The position numbers and the translations under genes were made by a program. Below the pieces are notes generated by a model. It saw nothing but the letters and a program-made list of their open reading frames with translations. It made no database searches and was not told the DNA's origin. 64,000 nucleotides of DNA from Candidatus Flexicrinis proximus (GTDB taxonomy: Bacteria; Chloroflexota; Anaerolineae; Aggregatilineales; Phototrophicaceae), in NCBI GenBank assembly GCA_016712885.1, contig JADJQF010000036.1, positions 1-64,000 on the forward strand. Direction: 5' to 3'. Shown here in pieces: positions 60,167-64,000 of this stretch; position 1 is the stretch's first letter, and every line of letters starts with the position of its first letter.

Positions 60167-61370
60167 CTACGCTCTGAAAAAGGGCAATGATACGAGGGCG
60201 AAACCGGATGACAACACGCATATCCTGATCGCAGAGCAACAGTCTGACCGCCGTTGGCAGCAGTCATTGATGCCCCGAAATCGCGCTAATCGATTTGCGG
60301 TCGCTGGCGGATTGATGCAGATCGCGCTGGCGGTCGCGTCTTTTCCTGCCGGTGTTCGCAACGTGCATGGACCGCGGGCAGGAGATGGTCTGTCAGCAAC
60401 GGTCGCTGTAGATCGCGCCAGAGGTCTGATCCGGCAGCGTACTGGAGCAACGCCGCCTGCGCCGTTTGTCCAGAAACGGTTGTCGCCCAACACCGTCGGC
60501 ACCAGCACATCGGAGATCGAGCGCGCGTCGGAGACGTTGTCGATGCCTTCGACCAGGTTGTAACGCGGCCCGGACGGGCTGGTCGGATCATGGACGACCA
60601 CCAGATGCCGGGTGACTGCCGCGTAATTCAGGACGTGGGCGGTCAGCCTCGCCTTGTGGATCGGCGACGATCAGCGAGTGGTACCAGCATCCGGTCGGCA
60701 ATCGCGGGCAGGATGATGCCTTGTGTCTTGCCGGAGCCGGGTCCGCCGAGCGTCAGCAGGCCGCGCGCGATGTCTTCGCCACCCAAACACAAACGCCCCG
60801 TCCCAGCGTCCAATCGGCGCTTCTGCTCGCCCCAGAACGCGCCGAGCAGCGTTAGGCCTTCAGCCTCCGGACGGCGGAAACGGCGGTATTCGCGCATCGT
60901 GCAGAAGTGTGACGATCCGAGCGCGCCGCGTTTCACGGCTGGTGTCCGCAGTCGGTCAATGCGCTCGCGCAGCCAACCGCCGTCACGCAGTGCCGCGTGC
61001 AATGCAAGGCTGGTGACGGCCAGTGTAAACATCAGCATGGCTGTAAACAGGAACAGCCGCGTGCTGTCGGTCCCGCGCGTGCACCCGTGACGATGCCAAT
61101 TAGTCCACTAGCCGTATTTCTACCGCGCCTGATCGCATGATCACCCAACAAAGCGACATACAACGCGGCAACAGTCAGCAGGATGGCTGCATGCGTCGCA
61201 GTCAGCAGCAGGTGGCGGCCACGGAAACCCGAACCCTCTTCGCTGTCACGCCGGATACCTGCGCCGAGCGCCGCCGCTGCGCCCACAACAAGAAACGGCA
61301 TCACACATAACAGCGGCCACAGCAGTCCAGCCAACAGGTCGCGCCCGTCTGTAAACAGCCAAAAGAACAC
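60167..61370 (-). pseudogene. VirD4/TraG-type coupling protein, frameshifted
   Basis: The GTG start near 61370 gives two or so membrane segments (LLWPLLCVMPFLVVGAAAAL, HAAILLTVAALYVALLGDHA). After a shift near 61065 it continues FLFTAMLMFTLAVTSLALHA, with Walker A LTLGGPGSGKTQGIILPAIA. A further shift near 60660 gives ADPQGE and VVHDPTSPSGPRYNLVEGID, RSISDVLVPTVLGDNRFWTN-GA. Sequence past about 60300 loses sense, so the C-terminal half is missing. VirD4 proteins pass relaxase-DNA complexes to a type IV secretion channel. It starts directly after the relaxase gene. Confidence 0.78.
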
Positions 61371-61378
61371 GGCGTCAC

Positions 61379-62041
61379 CTATCGCGAGAAGTAGTCGTCG
61401 AGGTCAATGGGTGCATCGGCCTCGTGGACTGGTTCCTTGCGCCGCCGCCGCCACTCTGTGCCGATCCGCAGGTCGAGCGCGTCGGCGAAATGGCGCGAGG
61501 CGATCTCGCGGAACAGCCGGTCATGCCCTCGGGTCGCATTGTTGTAAACAGGCAGGCGTTCAGCGGTAGATGGCACCGTGCCAGGCAGGATGACATGCGT
61601 ATGCAGGTGATCGCGCGCCGGTTCGCCGTCTTTCGGCTTGGTCGCGGCGCAGTGCATCACGTAGCTGTATTCCGGCACATCGAGGCCGCGTTCGGTGTAG
61701 TAATCCTCGACTACGCGATCCGTCAGATCGTACATCAGCGCGCGGCGCTGCTTTTCCGGCACGAGCGCCATCAGGTCCGGTGCAGGCGAGATCACCCACG
61801 CCCACGCCAGCACATGCTGGCTTTGAAGCGCGTCGCACTGCTTGAAGATGTCGCCGTAGTGCCGCCCCATGCCGCGATCCTGCCAGCGCTCGTAACCCGG
61901 CGTCTGGGCGAGGTGGTTGTTCGGTTTGTCGCGATACTGAAGATATTTGAGCGTCGCTTTTAGTCCCTGCCGGCCGGTGCCGCGGCCGGCGGGCTTCGGC
62001 CCTCTATAGGCGAAATCGGTAACGATGATCGCCTTGCTCAT
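61379..62041 (-). CDS. Relaxase-like mobilisation protein
   Basis: The 220 residues contain ARDHLHTHVILPG, which fits the HxHxH metal motif of HUH relaxases, and RGMGRHYGDIFKQCDALQSQ with HVLAWAWVISPAPD. Relaxases nick oriT and lead plasmid or ICE DNA into a recipient. The catalytic Tyr was not identified. It overlaps the RHH gene by 4 bases (ATGA). Its length is short for a full relaxase, so it may be a minimal or divergent type. Confidence 0.72.
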   Translation of the reverse strand: MSKAIIVTDFAYRGPKPAGRGTGRQGLKATLKYLQYRDKPNNHLAQTPGYERWQDRGMGRHYGDIFKQCDALQSQHVLAWAWVISPAPDLMALVPEKQRRALMYDLTDRVVEDYYTERGLDVPEYSYVMHCAATKPKDGEPARDHLHTHVILPGTVPSTAERLPVYNNATRGHDRLFREIASRHFADALDLRIGTEWRRRRKEPVHEADAPIDLDDYFSR

Positions 62042-62412
62042 GGCTTGGCACTCAGATCACGCACGGCATTGATCCGTGATTGCAGCCGTTTGCCGTCGCG
62101 GCGAGCGATGACAATGGCTTCATCAATCACCTGACTTACATCGCCTTCCAGCAGCATCAACAGCAGCGCGATCATGACGTGCAGGTGCAGCGTCAGCGTG
62201 CCTTCCAGCGCGTCGAGCCGTTCCTGCAGCGATCTCTGAAAGTGCCGGCGGCTGCCGACGAGGTCGGCCTGCTGGTCGAGGTACTGCCGGATCGCGTCGC
62301 GGATCAGGTCAGATTCGGTGACATCACGAGCTTGTTTGGCGGCAATCTGCGCCAGCATGTCGCGCATTTCCGGTGTGATGCTAATGCTGCGCCGCACGGT
62401 TTTGTTGGACAT
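62038..62412 (-). CDS. Ribbon-helix-helix mobilisation accessory protein (MobC-like)
   Basis: The 124 residues begin with an RHH domain (KTVRRSISITPEMRDMLAQI, ARDVTESDLIRDAIRQYL) and end in a long helix (EGTLTLHLHVMIALLLMLLE). Coupled translation with the relaxase suggests it binds oriT and helps load the relaxase. The oriT itself would be expected upstream (62413-62480); I could not pick it out. Confidence 0.75.
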   Translation of the reverse strand: MSNKTVRRSISITPEMRDMLAQIAAKQARDVTESDLIRDAIRQYLDQQADLVGSRRHFQRSLQERLDALEGTLTLHLHVMIALLLMLLEGDVSQVIDEAIVIARRDGKRLQSRINAVRDLSAKP

Positions 62413-62579
62413 AGAACACCCCCTCTGCTAAACAACCTGTTTCGATTGTCGTAGAAGGCGGTTTGTAAACATGACGAGGATTACAGTTTGGCGTTAGCAA
62501 TCCTGCGCGTGACATCTGAATGGATCCCGTGTATTACACCGCCGACCCTGTTTGGCAGCACGACAGCCGCTGGCAGGCA

Positions 62580-62716
62580 CGGACGCACGCAGGTGCGTCC
62601 GGTGGTCGGCACCGATGCCGACCACGTTCCACATCGCACCCGAAGGGCGATGTGGGTGCGCCACGTAGAGGCGCACGGTAGCCCCCACCGGCGCATGAGG
62701 TGGCAAGCTTTTAGCT
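62580..62716. repeat. Structured dispersed repeat, copy 2
   Basis: Positions 62622-62716 match 4352-4446 nearly base for base. Upstream hairpins GGACGCAC/GTGCGTCC (about 62581-62600) and GTGGTCGGCA/TGCCGACCAC (about 62601-62624) correspond in place to diverged hairpins in copy 1. There is no transposase beside it. Confidence 0.75.
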
Positions 62717-63030
62717 GGCTACGCTCCGCATCACACACCGCTGCCACATAAAGCTGCGATCTGAGCGTATCTCCACACTGGGAGACGGTCAGCAGCGGGG
62801 CGTTAATATTACGCGATACTCAGCCGTTGAAGGCGACGACTGCATCACAATACTTTGTTCTTGCTAGTGAGTCGAAATTCCGCTTCGAATTCGCGCTTGT
62901 GGTAGATTTCAACCAATTTACACAAACACCGTTTGCAGTAAACCAAGTGAAGCCACGCGAAGCATCAATCAAGTCTGAGTCAGTCGTATTATTCGAATTC
63001 CCGCACGGAAAATGAGAAATTTACCCCCAG
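62717..63030. other. Gap after the repeat
   Basis: A weak plus-strand frame (62827-63015: KATTASQYFVLASESKFRFE, FALVVDFNQFTQTPF) could be a gene fragment. I do not recognise it. Nothing else is seen. Confidence 0.3.
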
Positions 63031-63522
63031 CTAAACATCCTGAACCAATTTCAGATTGATCAGCCGGAACCATAGAGCTTGCTCACTGACTTGGTAGCGT
63101 TGCGCAAGTAATGTCAACGCCTCCAGACCAAGCTTTTCAAAATCCTTCTTAAGAGAGATTTTTGGCATCAGTAGATCTGCTGCAAATATATTGGCCTTCT
63201 TTTCTGCGGAGCGTTTTTGGTCGTTATGCAAATCAATTGAACTACTATCGGTAAAATCAACGAAAATGTCTTGCCCACTCGAATACACAAAGTGGCCCAA
63301 CTCATGAGCTACCGTGAATCTTTGTCGAACCTTGGGGTGACTCTGGTTGACACCGATACACACACCATCTTCATGCGATACGAACAATCCCGAAATTTCG
63401 TCCGGTAATGTCCATTCAAACACGGGAATATTTAGTTTATCGGCAACGGCTTCAGGTGATACAGGAGGATAATTTACTTGAGTAATCCTCAATACCTCTG
63501 CAGCAGCTTGCCAAGGACTCAT
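63031..63522 (-). CDS. ImmA/IrrE-family metallopeptidase
   Basis: From ATG 63522 (MSPWQAAAEVLRITQVNYPP) it has about 163 residues with RFTVAHELGHFVYSSGQDI, the HExxH zinc motif, and EKKANIFAADLLMP, the third-ligand region of COG2856. Family members cleave a neighbouring XRE repressor, as ImmA cleaves ImmR on ICEBs1, and so switch on excision or defence genes. I chose 63522 because the upstream ATG at 63606 lies inside the restored XRE gene. Confidence 0.85.
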   Translation of the reverse strand: MSPWQAAAEVLRITQVNYPPVSPEAVADKLNIPVFEWTLPDEISGLFVSHEDGVCIGVNQSHPKVRQRFTVAHELGHFVYSSGQDIFVDFTDSSSIDLHNDQKRSAEKKANIFAADLLMPKISLKKDFEKLGLEALTLLAQRYQVSEQALWFRLINLKLVQDV

Positions 63523-63539
63523 GTCGTTAGAGATTGAAG

Positions 63540-63874
63540 TTATTGAATTAGGTTTCTGGCAATGGTTTTGAGCGAAAATAAGGAAAGCGCCAACTTCGTT
63601 TCGCATAGAGGGACGAACCTCAGAAGCGCGAAACCGAACGTTTGATTCAGTCTATCGCTTTCCGTTGGGTAAAAATATTCAACAGGGACGTGAAGAACAT
63701 GTGCAATCCGAAATAAATCTTCGATGCTGACTTTTCGTAAGCCAGATTGAAGTGAGAAATAGTCGCGGGCGAATTATAGTCAAGACGCTGCGACAGATCG
63801 GCCTGAGATAAACCAAGTTGTTCGCGAGCAGTTTTTATTCTCTGACCTATCTGTTTATAAATTTCTGCTTCCAT
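63540..63874 (-). pseudogene. XRE-family repressor, one-base frameshift
   Basis: An XRE HTH (IGQRIKTAREQLGLSQADLS, QRLDYNSPATISHF) breaks where one G is missing near 63755. Restoring it gives the canonical ISHFESGLRKVSIEDLFRIA, then HVLHVPVEYFYP, ending at 63540. As read, the frame runs to 63647 with unrelated residues. The restored protein is about 112 residues and lies 17 bases before the ImmA gene. Autoregulation through the palindromes upstream is likely. Confidence 0.85.
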
Positions 63875-63895
63875 ACCATGTTACCCTCTCTTCTA

Positions 63896-63991
63896 TCACA
63901 AATTGTGAAAATCTGAGCGAACTTTACATTTTTAGCGACATGATTTATCATTACATATTGAACATTATGCATTCAATCTCACATTTTGTCA
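63896..63991. promoter_or_regulatory. Two operator-like palindromes upstream of the XRE gene
   Basis: TCACAAATTGTGA (63896-63908) is a palindrome with 6-base arms. TCACATTTTGTCA (63979-63991) is a near match. They lie 22 and 105 bases upstream of the XRE start, in AT-rich DNA. They are candidates for XRE binding. Confidence 0.5.
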
Positions 63992-64000
63992 CTAGTCCAT

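Noticed and set aside
60156..60563. Plus-strand frame of 135 codons after AAGGAGGTGA
   Set aside because: Its GTG start overlaps the Shine-Dalgarno sequence itself, the protein is featureless, and the minus strand encodes recognisable VirD4 sequence.

Overview
The window looks like an accessory, plasticity-zone stretch of a Chloroflexota genome, most like Anaerolineae. The grounds are protein families and architectures, not a search: secreted proteins with PD40, WD40, SUMF1-like and bacterial SH3 domains, a Calx-beta adhesin-like protein with the 'NGGFE...CNKP...CAFxFKGG' tail, STAND ATPases fused to LuxR or OmpR-type DNA-binding domains, a kinase-AAA-TPR regulator, and a zinc-ribbon transposase type I associate with this phylum. 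No rRNA, tRNA or CRISPR array was seen.

Layout. 1-4.1 kb: decayed genes, namely a serine recombinase remnant and a secreted SGNH-like hydrolase remnant. 4.2-6.0 kb: a structured repeat and an IS110 element with a long 5' non-coding region. 6.4-15.9 kb: a defence island in the order hsdM (broken), hsdS (broken), HEPN protein, small ORF, DUF5655 nuclease-like protein, higB, higA, hsdR, YgjP/SprT-like metalloprotease. 16-18 kb: ssb and a sigma-like gene of mobile-element type. 18.1-20 kb: a 372-bp structured repeat and an IS3 element. 20.2-30.8 kb: secreted proteins around a two-gene unit (kinase-AAA-TPR and STAND-LuxR). 31.3-31.9 kb: an IS-end relic and the second copy of the structured repeat. 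32-38.6 kb: a peptide/oligosaccharide-type ABC transporter with a PIG-L deacetylase, divergent from a GH4 glycosidase and a PfkB kinase. 38.6-41.4 kb: a second IS3 element and a broken zinc-ribbon transposase. 41.6-51.4 kb: membrane proteins with DnaJ-like tails, a 1992-residue secreted multidomain protein and an SH3/propeller protein. 51.4-55.8 kb: an RHS remnant, a replication-initiator-like gene with internal 22-23 bp repeats, tandem mini-HTH repeats and a serine recombinase. 56.1-60.1 kb: a two-gene regulatory cassette (LuxR-type regulator and wHTH-STAND-TPR) sharing operator-like repeats. 60.2-62.4 kb: mobilisation genes (broken VirD4, relaxase, RHH protein). 63.0-64 kb: an ImmA/XRE pair.

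Together, the recombinase, Rep-like protein, ssb, relaxase, coupling protein and ImmA/XRE pair suggest one or more mobilisable or integrative elements that have partly decayed and been broken up by insertion sequences. The hsd/HEPN/HigBA cluster is an anti-phage island. The ABC transporter, deacetylase, GH4 and kinase form a plausible catabolic unit.

Many genes carry single-base frameshifts inside conserved motifs, and 26,228-26,490 is a run of pure G/C homopolymers. Some of the apparent pseudogenes may therefore be sequencing or assembly errors. I mark them as broken as read and give the position of each shift where I can.
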